Positions 7,432 to 16,103 of a stretch of DNA of 64,000 nt are shown one piece after another. The DNA is from a virus. Under the pieces are notes generated by a model, which searched no databases, was not told the origin of the DNA, and saw only the letters and a program-made list of their open reading frames with translations. Both the position numbers and the translations under genes were made by a program. The DNA is taken from IMG/VR virus record IMGVR_UViG_3300032296_002019, positions 1-64,000 of that record; one strand, 5' to 3'. The first letter of the stretch is position 1. The number at the start of each line of letters is the position of its first letter.

Positions 7432-7776
7432 ATGCGTAACAAAAAATCAAAACCAGGAAGGAAACCTGGAGCGACAGTTGTTTTCTACACTAAAGCAGAA
7501 GACGACATGATCAGGTCTGTTATTACAAATGGAAAGACTAACAAAGAAAATGCTGAGTTTCTTTCTAAGAAGTTGAAACGTCCTTTAATTTCTATGCAGC
7601 AAAGAATTGTAAAGTTCAGAAAAGAAATGGGACTGGCTAGGGTAACATCTAGAACTCCTAAGATGTCTAAGACAGATGAACTGCGTAGCGTAGTTCTTCC
7701 TAAGAACATTGCCTTAGAGTTCAAGGCTTCCCGTGCTGTTTTAAAGGAGAACCACATCATTATTTACTTTGCGTAA
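7432..7776 (+). CDS. Basic protein, possible DNA-binding (114 aa)
   Basis: The N terminus KKSKPGRKPG resembles an AT-hook. Helices follow with a Myb/SANT-like look (KAEDDMIRSVI..., SMQQRIVKFRKEMG). DNA binding is plausible. It is directly followed by the leader motif at 7779-7802. Confidence 0.6.
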   Translation: MRNKKSKPGRKPGATVVFYTKAEDDMIRSVITNGKTNKENAEFLSKKLKRPLISMQQRIVKFRKEMGLARVTSRTPKMSKTDELRSVVLPKNIALEFKASRAVLKENHIIIYFA

Positions 7777-7778
7777 AA

Positions 7779-7802
7779 CCCTGTGTGTTTCCCAAAAAAT
7801 CG
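7779..7802 (+). promoter_or_regulatory. Recurring leader motif, copy 1
   Basis: CCCTGTGTGTTTCCCAAAAA lies between a stop codon and the gene at 7836. Closely related copies are at 13,271 and 24,428. In copies 1 and 2 the motif stands 15-35 bases before a start codon. It could be a promoter, operator or mRNA element. Confidence 0.4.
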
Positions 7803-7835
7803 AATGCCTCGTAAAAAAATCTATAAAAAACAAAT

Positions 7836-9131
7836 ATGAAACATTTACTAATTGAGAACAAAGGTGAATTAGATATTGCATCTTTGATTTTGCTGGGGGC
7901 CTCTACCAAGAGAGGGGACTCTAGCAAGATAGGATTCTTTGGATCTGGTAACAAGTATGCTATTGCTACTCTGATCAAGTACGGTATCAATTTTGAAATA
8001 TATTCTGGAGACAGGAAGATTGATATCACTACTGAAGATGTTATCTTTAGGGATATGAAGTTCAAGAAGATTATCATAGATGGTAAAGAGACTTCTCTGA
8101 CTACAAGCATGGGACCACAATGGGAACCTTGGATGGCTATTAGAGAGTGGGTATCAAATAGTCTTGATGAAGGAGGTTACAACATGATAACCGATACAAG
8201 TATTATATCAGGTCGTGATGGATATACTAGGTTCTTTGTAGAACATCATCCCATGATATCAGATCTAATAGAGAACTGGGGATCTTACTTTGCATTTGAA
8301 AGAGAAGACTCTCTGTTTAAATATGAAGAGAGCAATGTCTATCCTCAAACAGATCCTGAGAATAATGTAGTTCTTTACAGAAAAGGAATAAGATGCTACT
8401 TTGATAAAGGAGTGCAATCTTTATACCAATATGATATAGATTCATTTGATATAAATGAAAGTAGATTAATTGATAGTTTGTATAGTGCTGAGCTAAAAGT
8501 CTCTAAGCTATTAAACAAATGTGATAATGTGGAAGTGCTTAAGAGTATACTAAAGAATGCCTTTATAGAAGACAAGTGGGAAGCCCGTTTGCCATGGAGA
8601 TGGGGAACAGGAGGACCATTGAACAAAGCATGGAGAGAAGCTATAGATGATAGATGCATCATTGTAGATACTGTATCAGGATACTACTTGGATATACAAA
8701 ATTCTAGAAAGTGTTATATAGTATCTCTTGAGATGGCGTTTGCAATAAGGTCTGCCTTCCCAGATGTTACCATATATGGTATAGATGATTCTGGTAATTC
8801 TATAGGATACAAGGCAACAGTGACAACTCCTAAGCAAGACTTCATACTTAAGGAAGTTATAAAATTCTGCGGAGAGTGTGGGTACTCTGTAGAATACCCA
8901 TTAGAAGTTGTAGACTTTGAAGACAGAGATGTGTTGGGACAGGCTCATAAAGGTACCATACTATTATCTTCTAAGATATTTGATATGGGAAGAAAGCAGG
9001 TTGCTTTGACTATCATAGAAGAGAATGAACATCTCAAGACAGGATATAAAGATTGTTCAAGAGCATTTCAAAATCACTTGTTCAATCTATTCCTCACAGA
9101 GAAGGAAGAAAGATTCGGATATTTTCTATAA
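7836..9131 (+). CDS. GHKL-ATPase-like protein (431 aa)
   Basis: Residues about 99-113 (IREWVSNSLDEGG) closely resemble the N-box of GHKL ATPases (GyrB-type VDNSIDEA). The early stretch IGFFGSGNKYAIATL could be a nucleotide-binding glycine loop like the GxGxK lid of Hsp90/MORC/RIIA-type proteins. The order of these elements differs from canonical GHKL proteins, where the glycine box follows the N-box, so the assignment is tentative. T4 rIIA is a phage example of the superfamily. It is the largest gene of the early block and follows the leader motif. Apparently complete. Confidence 0.7.
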   Translation: MKHLLIENKGELDIASLILLGASTKRGDSSKIGFFGSGNKYAIATLIKYGINFEIYSGDRKIDITTEDVIFRDMKFKKIIIDGKETSLTTSMGPQWEPWMAIREWVSNSLDEGGYNMITDTSIISGRDGYTRFFVEHHPMISDLIENWGSYFAFEREDSLFKYEESNVYPQTDPENNVVLYRKGIRCYFDKGVQSLYQYDIDSFDINESRLIDSLYSAELKVSKLLNKCDNVEVLKSILKNAFIEDKWEARLPWRWGTGGPLNKAWREAIDDRCIIVDTVSGYYLDIQNSRKCYIVSLEMAFAIRSAFPDVTIYGIDDSGNSIGYKATVTTPKQDFILKEVIKFCGECGYSVEYPLEVVDFEDRDVLGQAHKGTILLSSKIFDMGRKQVALTIIEENEHLKTGYKDCSRAFQNHLFNLFLTEKEERFGYFL

Positions 9132-9149
9132 CAATAAAAAACAAAAGTT

Positions 9150-9380
9150 ATGTTAAAGGTAACAAACATTGAAGAGTACGCTGTAACAACTTATTATTCA
9201 GGAACATTAGAAGATGATGAAGGGAATGATTACAGATTTACTCTTAAAGAAATAGAAGACAACGACATCGGTTCATCTACCCACGAAATAATATGGCTTG
9301 ACGAAATACCTGATGGGCTCATTGACGATGATCTCTTAGTAGATTTGTGCTATAAAGTAATGCTGGAAGATAACAATTAA
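9150..9380 (+). CDS. Acidic hypothetical protein (76 aa)
   Basis: Start context AAAAGTTATG. Strongly acidic (Asp/Glu clusters) with no motif recognised. Acidic small phage proteins are sometimes DNA mimics or enzyme inhibitors, but nothing specific supports that here. Confidence 0.6.
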   Translation: MLKVTNIEEYAVTTYYSGTLEDDEGNDYRFTLKEIEDNDIGSSTHEIIWLDEIPDGLIDDDLLVDLCYKVMLEDNN

Positions 9381-9385
9381 AACAA

Positions 9386-9676
9386 ATGACAATGAAAGAC
9401 ATTAAGTATCCGATAGGGTTTACTATCTACAAGTTAGAAGAAAACAAAGAACAGTATACTATTACAGGTTTTATATCTAAGGAGTATAGATTCAGAGATT
9501 TTGACGGTGCCTATGATTTTGAAGAGTATATCAAGAAACATATAGATTGTTCTGATATTGACTTTGATTCTGAGTACTCCCAGTTCTTTGCATACACTAA
9601 TACTGTTGAACGAGCAAAGAAATTTGTTGAAGACATAACTGCTTGGGTAATTAAAGTAAAAGAATTAATAGATTAA
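9386..9676 (+). CDS. Acidic hypothetical protein (96 aa)
   Basis: Small acidic protein with aromatic residues (YRFRDFDGAYDFEEY). It sits five bases after the previous stop and two bases before the next ATG, so it is part of a tight cluster. Not recognised. Confidence 0.6.
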   Translation: MTMKDIKYPIGFTIYKLEENKEQYTITGFISKEYRFRDFDGAYDFEEYIKKHIDCSDIDFDSEYSQFFAYTNTVERAKKFVEDITAWVIKVKELID

Positions 9677-9678
9677 AA

Positions 9679-9861
9679 ATGAAAGTATCAACATGTTGTC
9701 AGGCTGAGGCCACTGATCCGTTAATGTTAGATTATGGGATATGTCCTGAGTGCCAAGATCATTGTGAGTTTGAAGATTACGACTCTGATGATGATTCGAT
9801 TTATAATAATTGGTGCCACGAAGGAGGTATAAAATTTACAAACACAGATAAAAAACCATAA
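9679..9861 (+). CDS. Small zinc-ribbon protein (60 aa)
   Basis: STCCQAEA near the N terminus and CPECQDHCE about 18 residues later form a compact zinc ribbon of a type common in phages, followed by an acidic tail (DYDSDDDS). Metal binding is likely; function unknown. Confidence 0.65.
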   Translation: MKVSTCCQAEATDPLMLDYGICPECQDHCEFEDYDSDDDSIYNNWCHEGGIKFTNTDKKP

Positions 9862-9864
9862 TAA

Positions 9865-10287
9865 ATGGGAACTCCACTACTGCATGCCCGATCCTCAGTG
9901 AGGAAGTATGGCGGCGAAATCAAAGACTACATTGCTATTCACAGATGGTTTGACTCTACTAAAGGGAACATGCCTGTATTCAAGCATCGTGCAATCCTAC
10001 ACAATTCATTTGGTATGCTACTAGCAGAGCAAGTGTTTGGAGATTACATTACCAACTCAGAAGGTAAGATGGTAGAGGTACGACAGATTGCTTATGACCA
10101 TATCTTTGAAGACTGTGGGTTTGTTCCTACAATAGAAGATTGGCTAAAGCATTTACAAGTACAGCCTTGGATGATGAAAGCAGATGAAACAAGAAAGGTA
10201 AAAGCTGCATTAGATAAACCAGAATTAGAAACAAACAAAAACACTTTAGGGAATGAAACTGAAAGATTACTTGAAACAACTTTCTGA
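9865..10287 (+). CDS. DUF6915-like conserved protein (140 aa)
   Basis: The N-terminal 110 residues show the pattern I associate with DUF6915: HARSSVRKYGG, IHRWFDSTK, FKHRAILHNSFGM, and an Asp/His-containing segment before WLKHL. The conserved His and Asp suggest a metal or catalytic site, but no function is established. The last 35 bases overlap the next gene. Confidence 0.7.
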   Translation: MGTPLLHARSSVRKYGGEIKDYIAIHRWFDSTKGNMPVFKHRAILHNSFGMLLAEQVFGDYITNSEGKMVEVRQIAYDHIFEDCGFVPTIEDWLKHLQVQPWMMKADETRKVKAALDKPELETNKNTLGNETERLLETTF

Positions 10288-10942
10288 TGAAGGTAAAGAC
10301 ATAAGAATAACATGGGACGGAGGTAATGATAGTGGGTCCTACTATGCCTATATAGGAGGGAAAGAATTATCATATGGAACTCATCTAGAGGAGATCCTTA
10401 CTCGCATAGCAGATGATCATTTAGATTATGGCAGTTGGGCAGGAGATTTCTATGCTAGTGGGGAAGTTTGTTACAATCCACGTTCCGGGGAGTTTGAAGG
10501 AGATAGCAGGACTTCTGTATCAGAATCTGCAACTACAGTTTCTGACATAGAAATAGTAGTTCCAGAAGCTATTAATTTTGATTCAATATCTATAGACCTA
10601 GAAGGAAATAGTGAAGATGGAGTATCATGTTCCTTCAAACTTAATGTAATGAATGGTCCTGTATTTGAAGAGCATCGTGATATAGAAAGAGAGGTTGAAG
10701 ATCAAGTAAAAGAAAGAGTATGCACTATATTAGATAAAGTTTGTTTTGACAAAGAGAGGTATAGTGTTTATGATAGTGACTCTATATCTAGAGATGAAAT
10801 GGAACTAGTAGTAAAAAATGGAGTTAGGAGTCTGGTGCACAAAATAGAAAGTATCTCTTTCTATTACGATATTAGAGAAGAAGATATGATCACTTTCGAA
10901 ATATCAGACGATCTAGAAATAGACCATGAGAATTTATACTAA
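10253..10942 (+). CDS. Conserved hypothetical protein, WAGDF paralogue 1 (229 aa)
   Basis: Residues about 20-34 read ITWDGGNDSGSYY and near 62 SWAGDFYASG. The adjacent gene at 10,957 repeats both (IEWEGGNDDGCY, FSFAGDFICSG) at the same spacing. The pair is a tandem duplication with considerable divergence. A related WAGD motif occurs in the protein at 14,681. Cytoplasmic and acidic. Function unknown. Confidence 0.7.
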   Translation: MKLKDYLKQLSDEGKDIRITWDGGNDSGSYYAYIGGKELSYGTHLEEILTRIADDHLDYGSWAGDFYASGEVCYNPRSGEFEGDSRTSVSESATTVSDIEIVVPEAINFDSISIDLEGNSEDGVSCSFKLNVMNGPVFEEHRDIEREVEDQVKERVCTILDKVCFDKERYSVYDSDSISRDEMELVVKNGVRSLVHKIESISFYYDIREEDMITFEISDDLEIDHENLY

Positions 10943-10956
10943 ATAAATTTAATCAA

Positions 10957-11622
10957 ATGAATCACACTTTTCAAGAATGCTTAGATAAAACTATAGAGTT
11001 TTATTCTAGCCCAGACATAAGAATAGAATGGGAAGGGGGAAACGATGATGGATGTTATGAGCTATTTGTTGATGGTAATCGTATAGCAGATGCTTATAAG
11101 AATGATTTTACTAGTGATCTTATAAGTAACTTTGCTCAATCAATAGGACACTTTTCTTTTGCTGGAGACTTTATTTGTTCTGGGCAAGCTGAGTATGATA
11201 AATCAGAAAATGCTTTTGTAGGAAATGATTCGTATGAAGAGAACAAAGAGTTCTGTTATCCTATTGATCTTACTTATAAAATATCTCCGGACTTATGGTT
11301 TGATAGTATAAAGATTTCAGTAGATGGATATGGTGAAGGTGTAAATGCGGAAGTATTCTTAGTAATAAAAAACGGTCCTGTAAGCGAAGACCATATTAAT
11401 TTTGAAAAAAGTTTAAAAGTGTCTATAGAAAATGACATTCAAGATTCATTATCTAGGAGAGTAGACGAACTATCCGAAATCAATAGTCTATATATAGATT
11501 TTGAGACAAGCATGGAAAACCTGAATAAAGATGAGAATGGAAACTATATTATATTTTTAGACCACGTCTACTGTTATATGTATGACGGAGAAGAAAGACG
11601 AGTTTTAATTCCTATTTCATAA
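10957..11622 (+). CDS. Conserved hypothetical protein, WAGDF paralogue 2 (221 aa)
   Basis: Second copy of the tandem pair. It aligns with the previous protein through EGGNDDG, AGDFICSGQAEY, the DSIKISVDG strand and NGPVSEDHINFE (NGPVFEEHRDIE in copy 1). Conservation of these blocks while the rest has diverged suggests they matter for the fold or active site. Function unknown. Confidence 0.7.
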   Translation: MNHTFQECLDKTIEFYSSPDIRIEWEGGNDDGCYELFVDGNRIADAYKNDFTSDLISNFAQSIGHFSFAGDFICSGQAEYDKSENAFVGNDSYEENKEFCYPIDLTYKISPDLWFDSIKISVDGYGEGVNAEVFLVIKNGPVSEDHINFEKSLKVSIENDIQDSLSRRVDELSEINSLYIDFETSMENLNKDENGNYIIFLDHVYCYMYDGEERRVLIPIS

Positions 11623-11638
11623 TCACAAAAAAAAGAAC

Positions 11639-12388
11639 ATGAAACAGTTCGATTTCACAAAAGCAAGTTACACAGTTTCTGGGGTATCAGGGATGACCCT
11701 AGACCAAGCTATGAGGCTTTGGAAAACAAAGTATCCCACTTATGAACACTTTAGAAAGGCTGTAGTAAAGTCAGAGTCTTTGAAAGAGTTCGGTAGTTTT
11801 GTAGAAGAGATGTGGGATTCTGTCAATCCCATCACTCCTAAGGAAGCATTTGAACAAAAGAATGCAGAGATGAGAAGGATCTACTTTGATTGTATCGGTG
11901 TTGTAGAATTGTTCAAAGCTGCTAATCCAAAGCTACTTGACAAGAAAGTTATCAAGAAACTTCGTAAGCGTTGGGATGAGAAGAATGATCCTTATGACTA
12001 TGAGTTTGAAGACGTCTATGAACTTTATTCTGTAGATCCTAATGAGTTGTACAAAGGAACAGAAACAGACAATTCAAGATGGAGAGCTAGGAGTAAGTAT
12101 ATAGCTGTAAGGTGCTGGTGTACTACAACCAACAGAGAGTATTGGATATATGTGCCAGAAGAAGCAGCATTGGTTGAAGGTATGAGAACATGGGAAGATG
12201 ATGAGAAGAAGAAGTATGATGCTGTAAAAGCTATTGCCTGGACTATTAGGATAGACGTTACTAATCCTAGAAGGATCTATAGGCAAGGAGATATTATCAT
12301 AGCCCAAGAGAGTAATGATTCAACTAAAGTTACTCCTTATCATCTAACCAAGGATCAGTACTTATCTCTTATGTATTCTGAAACCTAA
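11639..12388 (+). CDS. Conserved hypothetical protein (249 aa)
   Basis: Soluble protein with a helical N-terminal half. A more beta-like C-terminal part contains YIAVRCWCTTTNREYW, a segment that looks conserved, and a WTIRID strand. No family named with confidence. Longest of the unknown genes between 9 and 17 kb. Confidence 0.65.
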   Translation: MKQFDFTKASYTVSGVSGMTLDQAMRLWKTKYPTYEHFRKAVVKSESLKEFGSFVEEMWDSVNPITPKEAFEQKNAEMRRIYFDCIGVVELFKAANPKLLDKKVIKKLRKRWDEKNDPYDYEFEDVYELYSVDPNELYKGTETDNSRWRARSKYIAVRCWCTTTNREYWIYVPEEAALVEGMRTWEDDEKKKYDAVKAIAWTIRIDVTNPRRIYRQGDIIIAQESNDSTKVTPYHLTKDQYLSLMYSET

Positions 12389-12393
12389 AAACT

Positions 12394-12867
12394 ATGAGGC
12401 GTAAAAAAAGTATTCCTCGTCATTACTATCATATATTCCGCATAGAGTATTCATATAATTCAGATAGTCTCTATGCCAGACCAGATGCAGTTCTTATAAT
12501 TCTATCAGAAGATGAACTATCTCATATACGTCAATTAGGAGAGATGGTAGAAAATAATAAGCTATTTATTACAGGAGAGTTTGATTATAGAATTTCAATA
12601 AACTTTCCAGTAGAAGTAGAAAAAGTATGGTATGAAGACGGATCTTTAGAGGATGAAAGCGATTCCTATAAGAGTTTGTATATACCTGCTGGGGGTAGGA
12701 TAGAGATACGGGGACATGATCCCTGGGTAAACTTCAGTATGTATGAACATGATAACTGTTCAGACATTTGTGAGGCGGAGATGTCTCTAGACAAATTTAA
12801 ACTTATGGAGTTAGAAGACTGGGACTTCATAGATAAAATAAGTTTTCCAAAAGAAGAAGAGTTTTAA
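12394..12867 (+). CDS. Hypothetical protein (157 aa)
   Basis: Basic start (RRKKSIPRHYYH), then an acidic body. No motif recognised. The promoter for the next gene begins inside its last codons. Confidence 0.6.
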   Translation: MRRKKSIPRHYYHIFRIEYSYNSDSLYARPDAVLIILSEDELSHIRQLGEMVENNKLFITGEFDYRISINFPVEVEKVWYEDGSLEDESDSYKSLYIPAGGRIEIRGHDPWVNFSMYEHDNCSDICEAEMSLDKFKLMELEDWDFIDKISFPKEEEF

Positions 12868-12887
12868 AAAATTATTTATTAACTTTG
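12861..12887 (+). promoter_or_regulatory. Bacteroidetes-type promoter
   Basis: TAACTTTG at 12,880-12,887 matches the -7 consensus TAnnTTTG. TTTT at 12,862-12,865, about 14 bases before it, is an imperfect -33 (TTTG). It lies 26 bases before the ATG at 12,914. Confidence 0.55.
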
Positions 12888-12913
12888 TTTTTAACAATCA
12901 AAAACCAATAAAA

Positions 12914-13210
12914 ATGGCAAACAAAAAGTCCACAAAGAAAGAAGCATCAAAGAAAGCTAAGCGTCTGTGTCTCGGAGAAGGAGAACACGTTTCAGCAGAG
13001 ACAGGTCAAATGATCAAGCACATCCTCAGTTCTAAGTCAGACATTGAGTATGAAACGACTAATGACAGCATTACCTTCATGCTTAAAGACATGGGTGTTC
13101 TCACTCACGATGAGCATGATAGGATGGTGTTCGAATCAGGAAAGTACTCTTCCTACAATCAGGTAGAGTTCAATCCTTTGGATGAAACCATCTCTAGGGT
13201 GTTTGATTAG
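12914..13210 (+). CDS. Lys-rich hypothetical protein (98 aa)
   Basis: A strongly basic N terminus (ANKKSTKKEASKKAKR) is followed by a soluble domain (TGQMIKHILSSKSDIEYE). It has its own promoter-like sequence upstream and a good terminator downstream, so it is probably a single-gene transcript expressed strongly. The basic tail suggests nucleic-acid binding. Base use is slightly more GC-rich than its neighbours. Confidence 0.65.
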   Translation: MANKKSTKKEASKKAKRLCLGEGEHVSAETGQMIKHILSSKSDIEYETTNDSITFMLKDMGVLTHDEHDRMVFESGKYSSYNQVEFNPLDETISRVFD

Positions 13211-13236
13211 TTTTGGTTGATTGTTTATGTTTGAAG

Positions 13237-13263
13237 GGGGCTGGGTAACACTAGCCCCTTTTT
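13237..13263 (+). terminator. Intrinsic terminator
   Basis: GGGGCT (13,237-13,242) pairs with AGCCCC (13,253-13,258) around a ten-base loop, followed directly by TTTTT. Confidence 0.75.
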
Positions 13264-13270
13264 ACATTAA

Positions 13271-13293
13271 TCCCATGTGTTTCCTAAAAAAAC
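13271..13293 (+). promoter_or_regulatory. Recurring leader motif, copy 2
   Basis: TCCCATGTGTTTCCTAAAAA after the terminator and 15 bases before the ATG at 13,308. It shares GTTTCCYAAAAAA with copies at 7779 and 24,428. Confidence 0.4.
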
Positions 13294-13307
13294 AAAAACG
13301 TTACAAA

Positions 13308-13898
13308 ATGCAAGAAGTTTTAGAAGAAAGAATCGGAAACTACAAAGTAGTAGTTTCTGTAGACGAAAACGCAGAATCTCCAAGGGAGTGGGACAATCTA
13401 GGTACAATGGTATGTTTCCATAGAAGGTATGACTTAGGTGATAACCATGAGTATGATCACAATGATTATTGTGATTGGTATGAGATGAAGCAGGCTATTA
13501 TTAAGAAAGAGAAGGTTCATACAATACTCCCTTTATATCTGTATGATCATGGAGGCATCTCAATATCTACAAGTCCTTTTAGCTGTAAGTGGGATAGCGG
13601 ACAAGTAGGTTGGATATTCACTTCAAATGAAGACGTAAAAAATTATGGAGTAGAGGAGTCAAAAGTTGAAGAGATACTAGTATCAGAAGTAGAGACCTAT
13701 GATAATTTTTTGAAAGGGGAAGTGTACAGGTATCACATTTATAATATATCAAAATGTGATCTAGGACATGAACATGAAACTCTTGTAGATTCTTGTTCCG
13801 GATTTTACTCTTATGAAGAATGCTTCGCGGAAGCTAATACTATGGCTAAACACTTTATCAAATATGACGAAGAACTTGAATATAAAAGCAATCCCTAA
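13308..13898 (+). CDS. Conserved phage protein of unknown function (196 aa)
   Basis: The open frame extends to 13,221 but that part contains the terminator, so Met 13,308 is chosen. The protein carries blocks that I recognise from a widespread uncharacterised phage/bacterial family: NLGTMVCFHRRYDLGD, LPLYLYDHGG, FSCKWDSGQVGW and a later SCSGFYSYE. The His, Asp and Trp residues in these blocks are the conserved core. No activity is known to me. Directly preceded by the leader motif. Confidence 0.75.
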   Translation: MQEVLEERIGNYKVVVSVDENAESPREWDNLGTMVCFHRRYDLGDNHEYDHNDYCDWYEMKQAIIKKEKVHTILPLYLYDHGGISISTSPFSCKWDSGQVGWIFTSNEDVKNYGVEESKVEEILVSEVETYDNFLKGEVYRYHIYNISKCDLGHEHETLVDSCSGFYSYEECFAEANTMAKHFIKYDEELEYKSNP

Positions 13899-14139
13899 TC
13901 TGGAGTTTCATTTTGAAACGCAAGACGAATATCTAAAAGCAAGGGCTAGCGGATATATAGAAGACTATAAAATGGCCAGGATAAAAAGAGTCTACGAAGA
14001 TGGAAATAGTATAGACTGTCCATACCATAGTAAAGAAGAGTTCGTCAAGTCCATATCTCTTTACCTTACGAGAACTGACATTGTAGAATTGGAAGCGTAT
14101 CAATCTGAACACTTCTTTGATATAATGGATTATGATTAA
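13864..14139 (+). CDS. Hypothetical protein (91 aa)
   Basis: Start taken at Met 13,864, which overlaps the previous gene by 35 bases; an upstream Met at 13,813 would overlap by 86. Soluble and charged, not recognised. Confidence 0.55.
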   Translation: MTKNLNIKAIPNLEFHFETQDEYLKARASGYIEDYKMARIKRVYEDGNSIDCPYHSKEEFVKSISLYLTRTDIVELEAYQSEHFFDIMDYD

Positions 14140-14153
14140 TTAAAAATATATAG

Positions 14154-14372
14154 ATGGGAAGGTCGTACAAAATCGAAGGTCTTAACAACATAGAAACTTT
14201 AAACTGGTTTATTGATCAGCCATACCAATGGCAGGAAGAAGTTTGGAAGTTATCTAAAGCTAAGACCTTAGAACAATTAGTAAAATTTGTAAAACAAAAC
14301 ATTAATTTAATTAAACAATTAGAACATGAAAAAGAAAGAAGTATTAGAAAGTCTGAAGAATGTAATGGCTAG
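14154..14372 (+). CDS. Hypothetical protein (72 aa)
   Basis: Small helical protein (WQEEVWKLSKAKTLEQLVKF) with a charged C terminus. It overlaps the next gene by 47 bases. Not recognised. Confidence 0.55.
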   Translation: MGRSYKIEGLNNIETLNWFIDQPYQWQEEVWKLSKAKTLEQLVKFVKQNINLIKQLEHEKERSIRKSEECNG

Positions 14373-14670
14373 TTCCAGGAATTGGCAAATGTCTGTGGTA
14401 GATATTATAGATTTGGTTGAGAGTATAGATGATGGGGATTTTACCATGTCGAAAGATTCTATAGACATGATAACAGAAGAGATAGTGGAGAGCATCTCAT
14501 CCAATATGTTTGCTGTTGTAGAGGGGTATGAAATAGATGCAAGCTGTAGCGGATCTACTATAGAGGTAGAGGTAACAGATTTTGAAGTAGACAGAGATTA
14601 TCTTGAAGATCTTATCAAGAAAGAATTGAAGGACTACGTGGCAAACAATTATGCATCAGAAGAAAGATAA
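14326..14670 (+). CDS. Hypothetical protein (114 aa)
   Basis: Begins MKKKEVLESLKNV. Acidic, alternating helix and strand, with no cysteines or motifs that point to a family. It ends eleven bases before the start at 14,681. Confidence 0.6.
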   Translation: MKKKEVLESLKNVMASSRNWQMSVVDIIDLVESIDDGDFTMSKDSIDMITEEIVESISSNMFAVVEGYEIDASCSGSTIEVEVTDFEVDRDYLEDLIKKELKDYVANNYASEER

Positions 14671-14680
14671 AAAATACTAT

Positions 14681-15214
14681 ATGGGACAATATTATATCGG
14701 AGTATCTTTAGACGCTAAAGAGTACGTATCCCCTTTTGGGGCTAAGCTTATGGAACACTCCTGGATAAATAACGGCTACTTAAAACTAGTAGAACAACTC
14801 CTATCTCCAGGGAACAAATGGCACAAGACAAGGATAGTATGGGCAGGGGATTATATGGATGACGATGTGTTTCTAGAAGGGGAACATGAAGATACCACTT
14901 TATATGGCGTAGCCCATAATGAGTGGCAATTGGCTGATACATCTAGGTTAGACGGACCAGAGGTAAAATATGTTGTTAATCACACAAAAAATATGTATTT
15001 TGCACTTGAGGACGTACCGCCTGTTGAAGACAATCCGGATTGGAAAATACACCCTTTGTCCATTCTTTGCTCTTCTGGTAATGGAAGAGGAGGGGGAGAC
15101 TACAGAGATGATGAAGACAAGAACGTAGGGAGTTGGGCAGGAGATGTAATATCCACTGAGTATGTAGAACCAGATAATATGGAAAAGTTTGTAAACTTTT
15201 TTACTGATGATTAA
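14681..15214 (+). CDS. Conserved hypothetical protein of the 'MGQYY' family (177 aa)
   Basis: Met 14,681 gives the family-typical start MGQYYIGVSLD; the frame could begin at 14,651 but that overlaps the previous gene. Conserved blocks are FGAKLMEHSW near residue 26 and RIVWAGDYMDDD near 57, found in many uncharacterised bacterial and phage proteins. The late GSWAGDVIS recalls the tandem proteins at 10,253 and 10,957. Function unknown. Confidence 0.7.
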   Translation: MGQYYIGVSLDAKEYVSPFGAKLMEHSWINNGYLKLVEQLLSPGNKWHKTRIVWAGDYMDDDVFLEGEHEDTTLYGVAHNEWQLADTSRLDGPEVKYVVNHTKNMYFALEDVPPVEDNPDWKIHPLSILCSSGNGRGGGDYRDDEDKNVGSWAGDVISTEYVEPDNMEKFVNFFTDD

Positions 15215-15217
15215 TAT

Positions 15218-15853
15218 ATGAAACATAGTAAATTTTATATTAAAGATACCAGATCCTTCAAAGAAAAGTTAGATGACTTTCTGAAGAGTATGTTGTTCTG
15301 GAAAGGTAGGAAGAAGGGAATGATCCACACTATGAATATTAAATGGGATCATATCAGGGCTGTATTCTTTCCCAGAAATTTTCATGAAAAGTATAGATAT
15401 CTTGGATCGGTACCTTGGAGTAAGATGGATGAAATATTTCAAGCTATGGAACCTCTTGTTATCTTCATGGACTATAAGGCTAAGCCTTGGTGGTGTCCAA
15501 GATGGTTCTTGAGGTTCCTTCACTTATTCGGATCTGATAACTCTATAGTCAGAGTAAGAAACAGAACACTTAGTAATCTTGAAAGAAGGATAACTAAAGG
15601 GTATATGATATGGGACTACAAGACTAAGTGGCATTGGTATGACTTAAGAATATCAGTAGCTGGTACAGATCAAATGCACAGATTGTCAGATGCAATAGAG
15701 GCTGCATTCTATACTAGTGGGAGAAGAGAAGACCTGGCACAGAGAATAAAAGATATCGATCCTGATACGAAGTTCGATAAGGGATATCTTACATCTGATT
15801 TAGAAAAAGAATACGAAAGACTTTTGGGCGATGCTGAAGGAATTTATAGATGA
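15218..15853 (+). CDS. Hypothetical protein (211 aa)
   Basis: Basic, Trp-rich protein (KPWWCPRWFLRFLHLFG) with paired helices in its C-terminal half. No membrane segment is certain. It overlaps the next gene by 23 bases. Not recognised. Confidence 0.6.
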   Translation: MKHSKFYIKDTRSFKEKLDDFLKSMLFWKGRKKGMIHTMNIKWDHIRAVFFPRNFHEKYRYLGSVPWSKMDEIFQAMEPLVIFMDYKAKPWWCPRWFLRFLHLFGSDNSIVRVRNRTLSNLERRITKGYMIWDYKTKWHWYDLRISVAGTDQMHRLSDAIEAAFYTSGRREDLAQRIKDIDPDTKFDKGYLTSDLEKEYERLLGDAEGIYR

Positions 15854-16100
15854 TTGGAAAAAACTGTCTGCAATAGAGAAAGTATTAGTATCCCTAATAC
15901 TTCCTTTCTCTTTAGCTATTGCTTTAGCATATGGACTGTTGTTGTTATTGTGGAACAGATACGGAGTAGTTTTCATATGTTTTTTAATACTGACAGAGAT
16001 CAATAAGGATTCTAGTAATGAGGAAAACATACAGGCAGCTCAAGGAATAGCCACTCTCATTTGGCTGGTAGCAATTATCAGAAGATCTATTAAAAAATAA
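15831..16100 (+). CDS. Small membrane protein (89 aa)
   Basis: Hydrophobic segments at about residues 17-57 (two passes around LWNRYG) and a short one near the C terminus (IATLIWLVAII) ending RRSIKK. Likely inner membrane. Function unknown. Confidence 0.6.
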   Translation: MLKEFIDDWKKLSAIEKVLVSLILPFSLAIALAYGLLLLLWNRYGVVFICFLILTEINKDSSNEENIQAAQGIATLIWLVAIIRRSIKK

Positions 16101-16103
16101 AAT

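Noticed and set aside
13221-13307. Upstream extension of the gene at 13,308
   Set aside because: The stretch contains the intrinsic terminator and leader motif; the conserved family starts at Met 13,308.
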